Source: an uncultured Cohaesibacter sp.
GTDB lineage: Bacteria; Pseudomonadota; Alphaproteobacteria; Rhizobiales; Cohaesibacteraceae
Direction: 5' to 3'
Length of the DNA: 64,000 nt
Assembly: GCF_963664735.1 (NCBI RefSeq)
Contig: NZ_OY761553.1
Location: 821,303-885,302 of the forward strand
Each line of letters starts with the position of its first letter. Position 1 is the stretch's first letter. Under the pieces are notes generated by a model. That model was not told where the DNA came from, ran no database searches, and worked only from the letters and a program-made list of their open reading frames with translations. Of the stretch, positions 50,652 through 59,636 are shown one piece after another. Made by a program: the position numbers and the translations under genes.

Positions 50652-50677
50652 AGGATCGGATGCAAGCACCCGATCCT
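50652..50677 (-). repeat. Intercistronic stem-loop between dctP and dctQ
   Basis: AGGATCGG (50652-50659) and CCGATCCT (50670-50677) form a perfect 8-bp stem around a 10-base loop, 24 bases after the dctP stop codon. Same position as the stem-loops behind the other binding-protein genes here. Confidence 0.6.
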
Positions 50678-50700
50678 TAATGGCGTCGATTTAATGACTA

Positions 50701-51690
50701 TTAGCCGTGGATCTGTTTGTAGATCTTCTTGGTAACGTCGCTATTGAGTTTCTTTTCGGTCAGAGGTTTAACCGCATCGCGGAAGGACTGAAGGTCGACC
50801 TGATTGAATTTGGCACCAGATTTTTCGGCGTCAGCTTTTGCAGTTGCAACTGCTTCAGCGAAGGATTCATATTCATAGTCAACCGCTTTAGGCAGTTCTT
50901 CAGCAAAGATCTGTTTTACGTTGTCTGGCAGATCATTGTAGATGTCAGCGCTCATGATGAGATAGTCAGGCATCATGAGGTGCTGGGTGTAGGAGTAGTA
51001 TGGTGCGATTTCGCTGTGCTTCAGGGAAGAATAAACGATTTCGTTGTTTTCGCCACCATCAAGAACGCCGGTCTGAATGGCGGTGTAAACTTCACCCTGC
51101 CCCATTGCGATGCCGTTGCCGCCCATGAGGTTCATCATTTCGATGTTGGTATCGGACTGCATCACACGGATTTTGTCGCCGCCAAGGTCAGCTGGTTTCT
51201 CAACCGGGCCGGACTTGCGATAAACGTTACGTACGCCACCATGGAAAGCAGCCAGAACAACAATGCCCTGATCTTCGACAGAATGATAAAGGTCGCCAAC
51301 GATAGCTGGGTCATTTACGACTTTGCGCTGCTGATCAATGCTGTCAAACATGTAAGGCAGGTTGAAGATAACGAAGTCAGGGTTCCAGCTTTCGAGCAAG
51401 CTTGCTGCAGCCAAAGACATGGCAATGGTGCCAGTCTGTGTCATTTCGATAGCTTCTTTCTGAGCGCCCAGCAATTCGTTAGGATAAACCTCAACTTTAT
51501 ATTCGCCGTTGGTGCGTTCAGCCAGAGCCTGACCGAATTTCTGCATGGCTTTGAACTGTGGGTGGGTTTCTGGCTGGTTGAATGCAACCTGGAAAACGGT
51601 TTCAGCCAAAACTGGGGTAGCGCTGTAAACTGTTGACAGAGCGAGGGCACCCACGCCAGCCAAAGCAGCCATCATACTGAAGTTTTTCAT
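50701..51690 (-). CDS. dctP: TRAP transporter solute-binding protein, DctP family
   Basis: The 329-residue periplasmic protein begins MKNFSMMAALAGVGALAL with a VLA cleavage site. DctP signatures: VAFNQPETHPQFKAMQKFGQ near residue 34, VYPNELLGAQKEAIEMTQTG near 67, the arginine-containing carboxylate-binding block GGVRNVYRKSGPVEKPADLGG near 150 and KIRVMQSDTNIEMMNLMGGN near 172. The conserved Arg-based pocket indicates a carboxylate ligand, probably a sugar acid given the operon. GGAGG lies 5 bases upstream of the ATG. It follows the GntR gene by 63 bases. Confidence 0.94.
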   Translation of the reverse strand: MKNFSMMAALAGVGALALSTVYSATPVLAETVFQVAFNQPETHPQFKAMQKFGQALAERTNGEYKVEVYPNELLGAQKEAIEMTQTGTIAMSLAAASLLESWNPDFVIFNLPYMFDSIDQQRKVVNDPAIVGDLYHSVEDQGIVVLAAFHGGVRNVYRKSGPVEKPADLGGDKIRVMQSDTNIEMMNLMGGNGIAMGQGEVYTAIQTGVLDGGENNEIVYSSLKHSEIAPYYSYTQHLMMPDYLIMSADIYNDLPDNVKQIFAEELPKAVDYEYESFAEAVATAKADAEKSGAKFNQVDLQSFRDAVKPLTEKKLNSDVTKKIYKQIHG

Positions 51691-51753
51691 AATTTCCTCC
51701 ATGAGTAGATCATAAACAGCGGCAGCCCCTCCCTGATTTGAAGAAAGCAACCG

Positions 51754-52521
51754 CTAATTCTGAGAAGAGATATCTCTTCCCCATCTATCGAGGACCTCAT
51801 CGATGTCCCCGACAAAATAGCTTGGATTGTGATCCCGAATGTCGCGTAAATCCTCGGCACTCAGACCATCAAGATGCAGGCGCATGGCATCAGCGGCCTG
51901 CTCTTCGTCATGTTCAGCAATTGCCTCGACAATTCTCGCGTGCTCTTTTAATACGCGTTCCATGCGCAAGGGTTGCTTGATCGTCAAAAGTCGGTAGCGG
52001 TCTACCTGTGTCTTGATACGATCAATAATGTTCCAAATTCCCGGGTATCCTCCCGCTAGAGCAATTGCCTGGTGCAGATCTTCATCTGCAGCAGAAAACA
52101 GCTCATGATTCAAAGCCTCTTTATGCTCCTGCTGCGCAATAAGCATCGCGCGCATCTGAGCGATGTCACTCCCCTTGGCTCGCTTGACAGCTGCCCTGGT
52201 GGTGACCTGTTCGAGAGCAGCTCGTGCGACTTGAGATTCCATTACACCTGCAATGGGAATCTTGGCGACCGAAGTGCCTGACTTCGGAACGATGTCGACC
52301 AACCTCTCTTCAGAGAGACGCAACAAAGCTTCTCGTATCGGTGTTCGGCTCACTCCAAACTCCAATGCGATCTCTTTTTCGTTTATTGGTTCTCCGGGAA
52401 GGCGCTTCATGGAAACAATTTCATCGCGGAGCTGAAGATGCACGATTTGCGTGTTCGTCAATGCTCTTTGGTTGTTTCCGTTTGAACGGTTTCCTCTCCC
52501 ATCAGCCAGACTGCTGACCAT
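51754..52521 (-). CDS. GntR-family regulator (FCD subfamily) heading the TRAP operon
   Basis: The 255-residue DNA-binding protein has a winged helix-turn-helix at about 25-95 (LRDEIVSMKRLPGEPINEKE, FGVSRTPIREALLRLSEERL, VDIVPKSGTSVAKI). An all-helical FCD effector domain covers about 105-230, with the metal-binding Asp/His positions in EDLHQAIALAGG and LKEHARIVEAIAEHDEEQAA, DAMRLHL. AGGAG lies 7 bases before the ATG. A 22-bp palindrome sits 18 bases upstream (52539-52560), which suggests autoregulation. It appears to be the first gene of the leftward operon. The effector is probably the transported acid or a product of it. Confidence 0.92.
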   Translation of the reverse strand: MVSSLADGRGNRSNGNNQRALTNTQIVHLQLRDEIVSMKRLPGEPINEKEIALEFGVSRTPIREALLRLSEERLVDIVPKSGTSVAKIPIAGVMESQVARAALEQVTTRAAVKRAKGSDIAQMRAMLIAQQEHKEALNHELFSAADEDLHQAIALAGGYPGIWNIIDRIKTQVDRYRLLTIKQPLRMERVLKEHARIVEAIAEHDEEQAADAMRLHLDGLSAEDLRDIRDHNPSYFVGDIDEVLDRWGRDISSQN

Positions 52522-53169
52522 TGCTATCTCCTCTTGGGTATATCTAGTATACCAGATATATCTGCTTGTAAAGCACGTACAAACGCGTCAAATTTTTAAT
52601 TCAGGTATTGCGCTTAGAACAATGAGAATTTTAACCCTATACAGCGTTGAAAAACTGTACAGAACAACAGAACTTTGCAGAACCTGATTGTTGTGAAAAA
52701 CGGGTGAAGATTGAATTTGCACTCCATCCTTCCAGTGAAAACTAGTGAAAATTTACTAGGCTGTAAACTTATAAACAGACTGGGCTTGGCAGGCTATTGC
52801 AAATATATCGAGGTGAAAATTTGGAGCCGTTGATTGCTGCCTTAAGACCATTCGAAGGCGCTATTGCTATTTTCAGAACTATTAGAATCAGCGTTGATCA
52901 GCCAAGAAATTCGTGTGATCGGATGAGCATCTGATCTGCATAATTGTCTTTTTCAAACGGCTTGAACCCTGAATATTGAAAGGATTTGCATCTGGAAGTA
53001 CGTAGTTTTTGGCAGGCCGGAACTTGGAAATTTGTAAAATAGTTTCTCAAAGCCATGCGTTCCTAGATAAAGATTGGTTGGATTAACCTGCTATCTATGT
53101 TACATTTTTTCGTAACTTGGTGTGTTATAGCACTTGAATTTCCTGTTTGACAAATGTGTGGGCTGTAAA
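52522..53169. other. Divergent A+T-rich promoter region
   Basis: About 650 bases between two divergent catabolic units. The left edge holds the GntR palindrome. No credible gene or RNA is seen in the rest. The promoters for the TRAP operon (leftward) and the DUF1537 kinase (rightward) must be here. Confidence 0.5.
52539..52560. promoter_or_regulatory. 22-bp palindrome, probable GntR operator
   Basis: TATATCT-A-GTATAC-C-AGATATA is symmetric except for one central pair. The core TGGTATACTA (minus strand) fits the GT...AC half-site rule of FadR/FCD regulators. It lies 18-39 bases upstream of the regulator's own start codon. Confidence 0.7.
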
Positions 53170-54201
53170 GTGAAGTTAGTAGTAGTTGCAGATGATTTGA
53201 CGGGGGCTCTTGATAGTTCGGTCGCTTTTGCAGAGCGTGGGTTGACTGTTCTTTGTGCTCTGACCCTTTCCAGGCTTAATGAGGCCATGGAGAGTGGTGC
53301 TGATGTCCTTGCGGTTTCTACCGGGTCTCGTGAAATTTCCGAAGAAGAAGCGGTGTCTCGGGTAAGGCAAGTGCTTGATCAGATTTCAGCTCATGAAGAT
53401 GGTAATAAGGTTCGGGTTTTCAAGAAAGTGGACAGCCGGCTTAAAGGTCATGTCGCTAAAGAGATCGAAGCCCTGGGTGTTGCTCAGGAAAAGACTCTTA
53501 TTTGCCCTGCCATTCCAAAGCTCGGCCGTTATGTGAAGAACGGAAAGCTCGTTGGTGAAGGGGTTGATGAGCCGATCGATGTGGTTCAAATCTCGGGTTT
53601 GGCACAGGCGTGCTCCGTCGATGCGACTTCACAAGCCGACATTGAAGATGCTATCGAAGATTTTGCGCAGGATGGTTTGTTCGTTGGAGCCGCGGGGCTC
53701 GCTGAAGCTTTAGCCAAGAAGATCGCGCCGGTTTCTTCCAGTGAAGGTATGGTTGCCCCTATAGCCCCTGCCCTGTTCGCTATCGGCTCAAGAGACCCGG
53801 TTACCTTGGCGCAGCTTGAAGATTTGGAATGTGTTGGAGCGCCCAACGGTGTTGTTCCCGTTCCGCAGAATTGGTCTGGCGATGTTAAGGTTATTCAAAT
53901 GACTCCGGGAAAAACTGTGGTTTCCGGGCAAGAAGCTGGTGAATGCTTTGCTGAAGGAATTGCGAAATGGATTTCTGAAACCAAGCCCAGGACGTTTCTT
54001 GGATGCGGTGGAGAAAGTGCCGCCGCTATTTGTGCTAAACTCAATATAGGCATCTTGCAAGTCCTTGGCGAAATTTTGCCAGGTCTGCCAATGTCAAAAT
54101 CTGCGGGACCTGATGATGATTTGTTTATCATTACCAAGTCAGGTGGGTTTGGGTCTAAGGATACACTTGTTAATTTGACCCAAAAACTTGTAAGAATATA
54201 G
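53170..54201 (+). CDS. Four-carbon acid sugar kinase family protein (DUF1537)
   Basis: The 343-residue cytosolic kinase has an N-terminal substrate domain that opens KLVVVADDLTGALDSSVAFA, with the hallmark ADDLTGA, and continues with STGSRE near 55 and FKKVDSRLKGHV near 85 (K-x-DS-x-L-x-G). The C-terminal nucleotide domain has GPDDDLFIITKSGGFGSKD at the end. DUF1537 kinases phosphorylate D-threonate, L-threonate, D-erythronate or related acids. At 343 residues it is shorter than the roughly 420 usual for the family, with the middle section condensed. I use GTG 53170; the frame opens at 53134. The ribosome site is weak. It is followed 28 bases on by a FadR-type regulator. Confidence 0.87.
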   Translation: MKLVVVADDLTGALDSSVAFAERGLTVLCALTLSRLNEAMESGADVLAVSTGSREISEEEAVSRVRQVLDQISAHEDGNKVRVFKKVDSRLKGHVAKEIEALGVAQEKTLICPAIPKLGRYVKNGKLVGEGVDEPIDVVQISGLAQACSVDATSQADIEDAIEDFAQDGLFVGAAGLAEALAKKIAPVSSSEGMVAPIAPALFAIGSRDPVTLAQLEDLECVGAPNGVVPVPQNWSGDVKVIQMTPGKTVVSGQEAGECFAEGIAKWISETKPRTFLGCGGESAAAICAKLNIGILQVLGEILPGLPMSKSAGPDDDLFIITKSGGFGSKDTLVNLTQKLVRI

Positions 54202-54229
54202 AATTGTTCAATATCATAGGTTTGAAGTC

Positions 54230-54970
54230 GTGACTCAGAATAGTGAAGCCAGTGAAAACAAGAGCCGCCCAAGGAGGCTTCTAGCTGACAAGGTTTATCA
54301 TACTTTGTTTAGCCGTATTTCTAATGGCGACTATCCGGTTAATCAACGCATGCCATCTGAGCATCAACTATCTGAGGAACTTGGCGTTTCTCGGCCAGTT
54401 CTTCGCAATGCGCTCGAGAAGTTGCGCAAAGAAGGCATGATTTATGCGAGACAGGGTGCTGGCAACTTCGTAAGGGCCCCCTCTGTTTCCCCGGTCGGTT
54501 TTGCCAGAGTTGAAACCCTTTCCGATATTCAAAGATGCTATGAGTTTCGTCTCAATCTTGAAACGACGGCAGCAGTTTTGGCGGCCGAACGCCACAACAG
54601 CTCATTGCTTAAAGAAATGGAAGATGCGCTCGAAATGATGCGAACGGCCACCGGAAGTCTTGTGCATCGAGAAGACGCCGACTTTGTGTTTCACATTGCC
54701 ATCGCCAAAGCGACCAACAACCATTATTTCGAAACAGCCATGCGGGCGCTGAGAGAGCATATTTATGTTGGTATGCAAATGCATGGTCAGTCGCTTTTAA
54801 GTGAAGGTAGCCATGCGCTTATCCATGTGTTTGAAGAGCATAGTGAAATCTTCATGGCCATAAAAAACCATGATAGCGCGTTGGCGTCGTCACTCATGAA
54901 AGCTCATTTGGAGCATTCCAGAGATCGCCTGTTTGGTGGTGGCCTGATCGATTTGAAGATGCAAGAATAG
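54230..54970 (+). CDS. FadR/GntR-family regulator (FCD subfamily)
   Basis: The 246-residue protein has a winged helix-turn-helix at about 15-85 (LADKVYHTLFSRISNGDYPV, MPSEHQLSEELGVSRPVLRN, RQGAGNFV). An FCD domain covers about 100-225, with metal-binding positions in DADFVFHIAIAKATNNHYF and VFEEHSEIFMAI, MKAHLEHSRDRL. The start is GTG at 54230 with AGG 9 bases upstream. It is the second gene of the kinase transcript and converges on the pdxA operon. It is the likely controller of the kinase, PdxA2 and TctABC genes. Confidence 0.92.
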   Translation: MTQNSEASENKSRPRRLLADKVYHTLFSRISNGDYPVNQRMPSEHQLSEELGVSRPVLRNALEKLRKEGMIYARQGAGNFVRAPSVSPVGFARVETLSDIQRCYEFRLNLETTAAVLAAERHNSSLLKEMEDALEMMRTATGSLVHREDADFVFHIAIAKATNNHYFETAMRALREHIYVGMQMHGQSLLSEGSHALIHVFEEHSEIFMAIKNHDSALASSLMKAHLEHSRDRLFGGGLIDLKMQE

Positions 54971-54995
54971 CACGCGCGCTTTCGGTCTTTTCCAG

Positions 54996-55029
54996 AGCTG
55001 GCTTCATTGATATGAGGCCGGCTTTTTTT
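54996..55029 (+). terminator. Rho-independent terminator of kinase-regulator transcript
   Basis: AGCTGGC (54996-55002) pairs with GCCGGCT (55017-55023) with one G-T pair, and is followed by TTTTTTT. It lies 26 bases past the regulator's stop. Confidence 0.8.
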
Positions 55030-55060
55030 GTCGTTGTTTCGCAATCTATCATGATGCACA

Positions 55061-55086
55061 CAAAAAAAGGGAGCCGGAAGGCTCCC
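55061..55086 (-). terminator. Rho-independent terminator of the pdxA-tct operon
   Basis: On the minus strand GGGAGCC-TTCC-GGCTCCC is followed by TTTTTTTG. The stem is 55069-55075 with 55080-55086. It faces the rightward terminator at 54996-55029, so converging transcripts are both stopped. Confidence 0.88.
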
Positions 55087-55128
55087 CGAAGGTGGATAGT
55101 CTGAATAGATATCAGGAGAACAGGCGTT

Positions 55129-56115
55129 TTACCTATTGTCCTTGGTTGCCGCAAGCTTGCTTGCGTAATTGAGAGCACTGAGCATGTTCACATGATTTGC
55201 CTTGCCAGTACCCGCAATATCAAAGGCCGTTCCGTGGTCAACGGAGCAACGGTCGATTGGTAGACCGAGGGAAACATTGACCGCGGAGTCAAATGCAATG
55301 ATCTTGATCGGAATGTGTCCCTGATCGTGATATTGTGCGATCACCAGATCAAATGCACCCTTATGGGCGCGGTAGTAGACGGTATCTGCCGGAATAGGAC
55401 CGACAACATCGATACCTTCTTTTTGTGCCATTTGAATGCCTGGCAGTGTCTGGTCATCGTCTTCATTGCCGAAGAGGCCACCTTCCCCGCAATGTGGGTT
55501 GATGCCTGCAACGGCAATGCGCGGATTTTCGTACCCCATCCGCTTGAAGTGTTTGTAACCCATACGAATTGTTTCAAGGATGCGATTTGGAGTCGCCCGG
55601 TCAATTGCAGTCTTTAGTGAAACGTGGGTTGAAACATGAAGAACATTAAGTGTCTCGGATGCCAGCAGCATCCATGAACTTTTTGACCCGGTCAGGTGAG
55701 CCAGCATGCCGGTATGGCCGTCATAATGGTGACCTGCGGCATTGAGAGCAGCCTTGTTGATTGGCGCGGTTACGATGCAAGCGGCTTCGCCGGCTTCCAC
55801 CATGTCAACGGCCTTCTTGATAAACCGGAAGGAGGCTTCACCACATGCAGGGGACAGCACACCAAATTTTCCGGGAAGACCATCGACATCAACATGAATA
55901 ACAGCAAGAGAGCCTGCGGCACCAACTGTGCCATAAGCGTGTAACGGCAAATCAAGGCCGCAAACCTTCTTTGCTCGCTCCAGTGTATCCATGTCGCCAA
56001 TAACAGCATATTGTGCTCTCTGGTCGGCAGAAAGCGCTGCCATTGCTTTTACAGTCACTTCCGCGCCGACGCCGGAAGGATCGCCCATAGTGATAACAAC
56101 GGGGCTATTAGACAT
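55129..56115 (-). CDS. pdxA2: PdxA-family dehydrogenase (PdxA2, acid-sugar phosphate type)
   Basis: The 328-residue cytosolic, metal- and NAD-dependent oxidative decarboxylase shows family blocks [19 protein letters not shown] near residue 6, [16 protein letters not shown] near 128 (His metal ligand), [16 protein letters not shown] near 198, and ALAQYHDQG-like [19 protein letters not shown] near 253 with VNVSLGLP and [10 protein letters not shown]. PdxA acts in vitamin B6 synthesis. The PdxA2 branch, encoded with DUF1537 kinases, turns 4-phospho-D-threonate or erythronate into dihydroxyacetone phosphate and CO2. The neighbouring kinase favours PdxA2. GGAG is 8 bases before the ATG. Confidence 0.92.
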   Translation of the reverse strand: MSNSPVVITMGDPSGVGAEVTVKAMAALSADQRAQYAVIGDMDTLERAKKVCGLDLPLHAYGTVGAAGSLAVIHVDVDGLPGKFGVLSPACGEASFRFIKKAVDMVEAGEAACIVTAPINKAALNAAGHHYDGHTGMLAHLTGSKSSWMLLASETLNVLHVSTHVSLKTAIDRATPNRILETIRMGYKHFKRMGYENPRIAVAGINPHCGEGGLFGNEDDDQTLPGIQMAQKEGIDVVGPIPADTVYYRAHKGAFDLVIAQYHDQGHIPIKIIAFDSAVNVSLGLPIDRCSVDHGTAFDIAGTGKANHVNMLSALNYASKLAATKDNR

Positions 56116-56172
56116 GTTCCTCTCCTTAGAAAAAAAGGAGGGCTTTGCAGCCCTCACCTATTTGCTTACCCA

Positions 56173-57132
56173 TTACAGGTCTTTGGCGTTCAGGCAGCGT
56201 TTCGGCATGCCCCCGTCCAGAATGGTCGCGATGTCTTCAACAACCATCAGCCCGACATTCTCAACTGCTTCCTTGGTGTCTGCACCGGAGTGCGGAGTGA
56301 AGATAGCATTGGGATGGCTGAATACAGGATGTGAGGTTTCTGGTGGCTCGGTTACGTAGGCGTCGATGGCTACACCACCGAGTTGACCACTTTCCAGGGC
56401 CGCAGCAATTGCATCCAGATCGACAACTTCACCACGCGCAAGATTGATCAATTTTGCTCCTGGTTTCATTTTGGCGATGGTTTCTGGATTGATCAGAGCC
56501 GCATTGTCTTTGCCGCCGAAGATGTGCAGAGAAACATAATCAGCTTTGCCCAGCAGGTCATCGAGAGCGAGGATTTCGATGTTATGCTCGGATGCAAAGG
56601 CCATATCAGCATATGGGTCGGTTGCGACAACTTTCATGCCAACGCCGATGGCCAGCTTGGCCAGACGTTTGCCGATGTTGCCAAGGCCGACGATACCAAG
56701 GGTTTTACCGCCAAGCTGGGTGCCAACACGACGTTCCCATTTGCCTGATGTCACGCATACGTGCCCCTGAGGGATGAAGCGTGCCATGGCATACATGAAA
56801 CCAACCGCCAGTTCAGCTACCGCATCAGCATTCGCAGCTGGCGTGTTGCAAACCGGAAGCTTCTTAGCTGTACAAGCAGGAATGTCGATATTGTCGACCC
56901 CTACGCCGTGTTTAATGACGGCTTTGAGGTTGTTTGCACCGACCAGAGTGTCAGCAGATACAGGAACCAGACCAACGACAAGAATGTCAGCGTCCGCGAT
57001 TTGTTCGGAAACTCCACCATCTGGTTTGGAAGTGTCATCACTGCGCACCAGATCCCATCCGTGAGCTGCGATTTCATCTGGCACCCGGCCATGTTTGCCA
57101 AAGCCGGGTGAGGTTGTAAGTACTTTAACCAT
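56173..57132 (-). CDS. D-2-hydroxyacid dehydrogenase (phosphoglycerate dehydrogenase-like)
   Basis: The 319-residue cytosolic NAD-dependent enzyme has the block IKHGVGVDNIDIPACTAKKL near residue 90, the Rossmann motif LGIVGLGNIGKRLAKLA near 147 with VATDPYAD, and the catalytic residues Arg in NLARGEVVD near 232, Glu in EPPETS near 261 and His in FTPHSGADTKE near 278. Its ATG shares one base with the TAA of the DapA-type aldolase gene, so the two are coupled. It probably interconverts a 2-keto and 2-hydroxy acid in the same pathway. Confidence 0.9.
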   Translation of the reverse strand: MVKVLTTSPGFGKHGRVPDEIAAHGWDLVRSDDTSKPDGGVSEQIADADILVVGLVPVSADTLVGANNLKAVIKHGVGVDNIDIPACTAKKLPVCNTPAANADAVAELAVGFMYAMARFIPQGHVCVTSGKWERRVGTQLGGKTLGIVGLGNIGKRLAKLAIGVGMKVVATDPYADMAFASEHNIEILALDDLLGKADYVSLHIFGGKDNAALINPETIAKMKPGAKLINLARGEVVDLDAIAAALESGQLGGVAIDAYVTEPPETSHPVFSHPNAIFTPHSGADTKEAVENVGLMVVEDIATILDGGMPKRCLNAKDL

Positions 57133-58016
57133 TATTTGATCAGCTCGTATTTCTTCAGAAGGGCTTCTACCTGTTTGTCCTGTTCAGGATCTGGCAGAAG
57201 AGCAGGCTGACGGGAAGCACCAACGGAGTGATCCATAACCCAAAGAGCGCGCTTCACCATGGCAGGAGGGAAGCCCAGACCATAGAGGTCTTTGCGGAAG
57301 TTGCCATAGATTTCCTGAGCTGCAGCAGCACCAGCTTCGTCGCCAGCGTTGAAGCAGGAAACGATTTTGGCAAGAACTTCAGGCATAACGTTGCCAAGAC
57401 CGGAGATGCAGCCTGCAGCGCCGTTTTTAAGTGCCCAGAGAACGAGGTGGTCAGGACCGGAATAAACGTCGAAACCTTCGACTTCTTTACCGACCTGCAT
57501 GTAAGCTTCAAGTGTTTCCTGAGCACCACCGGAATCCTTGATACCAGCAATGTTTGGATGAGCGGAAAGCTTGCGTGCGGTTTCTGGCTCAATGTGGTTT
57601 TGAGTACGTGCGGGGATGTCGTAAAGATAGATCGGAGTATTTACAGCGTCAGCAACCGTGAGATAGTGGCGTTCCAAACCGTCCTGGGTGCAAGCAATAA
57701 AGAATGGGGTGATCACTGCGATACCATCAACACCGATGCGATCAAATTCTTTAGCCAGTTTGACTGTTTCAAAAGTAGCAGGCATGCCGGCGTTTACGAT
57801 GACCTTGCATTTACCCTGAGATTCAGCAACCACTTCTTCGGTCAGCTTGACTTTTTCTTCAAAAGTCAGTGCCGAGAAATCGCCGTTTGTTCCGGCGCAA
57901 AGAATGTTGTTTCCTGCAGCAATCTGGCGACGTACCTGGGCGCGGGTTGCTTCGTAATTCAGTGTCTCGTCTTCGTTAAAGCATGTGACGAGAGCAACAT
58001 ATGCCTCTTTGGTCAT
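57132..58016 (-). CDS. Dihydrodipicolinate synthase/N-acetylneuraminate lyase family aldolase
   Basis: The 294-residue cytosolic class I aldolase has the Schiff-base Lys in IAGIKDSGG (about 160-168), the proton-relay Tyr in IYLYDIPARTQ (about 133-143) and the carboxylate-binding GTNGDFSALTFEEK loop (about 42-55; the family's GT.GE is GTNGD). The family includes DapA, NanA and 2-keto-3-deoxy sugar-acid aldolases. Its place with an acid-sugar kinase and transporter favours a 2-keto-3-deoxy acid or hydroxy-keto acid as substrate over lysine synthesis. GGAG precedes the ATG; tctA ends 3 bases upstream. Confidence 0.9.
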   Translation of the reverse strand: MTKEAYVALVTCFNEDETLNYEATRAQVRRQIAAGNNILCAGTNGDFSALTFEEKVKLTEEVVAESQGKCKVIVNAGMPATFETVKLAKEFDRIGVDGIAVITPFFIACTQDGLERHYLTVADAVNTPIYLYDIPARTQNHIEPETARKLSAHPNIAGIKDSGGAQETLEAYMQVGKEVEGFDVYSGPDHLVLWALKNGAAGCISGLGNVMPEVLAKIVSCFNAGDEAGAAAAQEIYGNFRKDLYGLGFPPAMVKRALWVMDHSVGASRQPALLPDPEQDKQVEALLKKYELIK

Positions 58017-58019
58017 GGT

Positions 58020-59522
58020 TTACTCCGTTGGTTTTGTGGCTTGCTTGGACTGTTTGGAGTTTGCGCGAGCCTGAGAAATGAATGGCCAGGCAAGTGACAA
58101 GACTGTCAGGCCAAGAAATAGGATTGTAATTGGGCTGGAAACGAATTGGAAAACGTTGTCACCAGTCTGAAGAAGACCGCGGCGCAAATTGGATTCCATC
58201 ATTGGGCCGAGGATGAGCGCAATACAAAGTGCTGCCTGACTGAAACCGAATTTCTGCATGCCCCACCCGAGTACACCGAACCCTACCATGGTCAGCAAGT
58301 CGACCTGGTTCAGGTTGATCGAGAAAGAGCCGATGAAGCAGAAGATCACGATTGCGATGGTCAGCATTCTGCGGGGAACCATGAGGATCTTCGAGAAGAG
58401 CGGAATAAGAGCCATGCCGAAGATGAACATGAAAATGGTAGCAATAAAGGTGCCGCCAAAAATGCCAACCACGATATCAGGGTTGGTCTGGAAGAGCATT
58501 GGTCCGGGAGCCAGACCCTGGATCATCAGTCCACCCATCAGAACTGCGGTTACGACATCGCCCGGCACACCGAGTGCCAAGAGAGGAATGAGGGCAGATG
58601 CGCAAACCGCGTTGTTGGCGCTTTCTGTTGCTGCAACACCTGGTACATAGCCTGTGCCGAATTTTTCAGGAGTTTTGGAAGAGCGGCGGGCTTCGTTGTA
58701 AGAAATCCAGGAAGCGGTACCAGAGCCTGTCCCAGGAACAATGCCGATGAACGTGCCGATTATGGATCCACGGATCAGGGCTGAAGCACTTTCTTTCATT
58801 TCCTGCATCGTTGGCCAGCGTCCGGTCACGTGGGTGATGATGGTGTCATCTTTTACTGACAGACGCTCTAGCTGAGTGAATACTTCGGAAAGAGCGAACA
58901 AGCCGATAAGGGCTGGCGTGAAGGCAAAGCCTGAGGCAAAGCCGTTGATGCCAAAGGTGTAGCGCATGACGCCAGAAATCGGGTCCGCGCCAACGCAAGA
59001 GATCAGAATACCAAGCAACCCGGAAATCGCGCCTTTTACGATATCTCCCGAAAGAGATGCGATAATCGTCAGTCCAAAAAGAGCGAGGGCAAAATATTCG
59101 GGAGCACCAAATTCAAGAGCAACGCTGGCAAGCTGCGGAGCCAGAGTGGCAAGAACGACAGCGGCAATAAGCCCTCCAACAGTCGAGGCGATGGTTGCCA
59201 TGCCAAGCGCTTTACCCGCCTGCCCTTTCTGAGCCAGTGGATACCCGTCCAGAACGGTTGCAGCCGAAGCGGGGGTGCCGGGCGTTCTGAGGAGAATTGA
59301 CGAAACACACCCACCATAGATACCACCAATGTAGATACCAATCAGCATATTAAGGCCCATGACAGGTGTCATGCTGAATGTGAGTGGGATGAGGAGTGCA
59401 ACACCCATGGTCGCAGTCAGACCTGGTAGGGCGCCGATTATCAGACCGCCCAACGTGCCCAGAGCGATGGTCCAGAGTACGTCGAGTTGAAACAGAGGTG
59501 CGAGATAGGAGAGCGTGTCCAT
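58020..59522 (-). CDS. tctA: Tripartite tricarboxylate transporter large permease, TctA family (second copy)
   Basis: The 500-residue inner-membrane protein has about 12 helices with both internal repeats: GALPGLTATMGVALLIPLTF near residue 30, YIGGIYGGCVSSILLRTPGT near 65, DGYPLAQKGQAGKAL near 92, then GIVPGTGSGTASWISYNEAR near 262 and ESANNAVCASALIPLLALGV near 297. ATG 59520-59522 is used; a TTG two codons earlier is possible and neither has a strong ribosome site. It lies downstream of tctC and a stem-loop, and 3 bases before the aldolase gene, so transport and catabolism share a transcript. Confidence 0.95.
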   Translation of the reverse strand: MDTLSYLAPLFQLDVLWTIALGTLGGLIIGALPGLTATMGVALLIPLTFSMTPVMGLNMLIGIYIGGIYGGCVSSILLRTPGTPASAATVLDGYPLAQKGQAGKALGMATIASTVGGLIAAVVLATLAPQLASVALEFGAPEYFALALFGLTIIASLSGDIVKGAISGLLGILISCVGADPISGVMRYTFGINGFASGFAFTPALIGLFALSEVFTQLERLSVKDDTIITHVTGRWPTMQEMKESASALIRGSIIGTFIGIVPGTGSGTASWISYNEARRSSKTPEKFGTGYVPGVAATESANNAVCASALIPLLALGVPGDVVTAVLMGGLMIQGLAPGPMLFQTNPDIVVGIFGGTFIATIFMFIFGMALIPLFSKILMVPRRMLTIAIVIFCFIGSFSINLNQVDLLTMVGFGVLGWGMQKFGFSQAALCIALILGPMMESNLRRGLLQTGDNVFQFVSSPITILFLGLTVLSLAWPFISQARANSKQSKQATKPTE

Positions 59523-59585
59523 GGTCAACTTTCAGGCAAATTTGCTGAAGTCTTCGTCTTCAGACGTAACAGTTTTTGTGGAGGC

Positions 59586-59610
59586 CTGAAGCGCGGTTAC
59601 CGCGCTTCAG
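59586..59610 (-). repeat. Intercistronic stem-loop between tctC and tctA
   Basis: CTGAAGCGCGG (59586-59596) and CCGCGCTTCAG (59600-59610) form a perfect 11-bp stem with loop TTA, 26 bases after the tctC stop. No T-run follows on the minus strand. Confidence 0.65.
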
Positions 59611-59636
59611 TATATTTTGTCCGAAAGGGATTCGGT

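Noticed and set aside
50707-51636. Rightward 309-codon frame antisense to dctP
   Set aside because: Shadow of a well-supported binding protein with signal peptide and ribosome site; no family content in the antisense frame.
57228-58097. Rightward 289-codon frame antisense to the aldolase gene
   Set aside because: Shadow of a complete DapA-family enzyme with its active-site residues; the antisense translation is Cys/Phe-rich and not protein-like.
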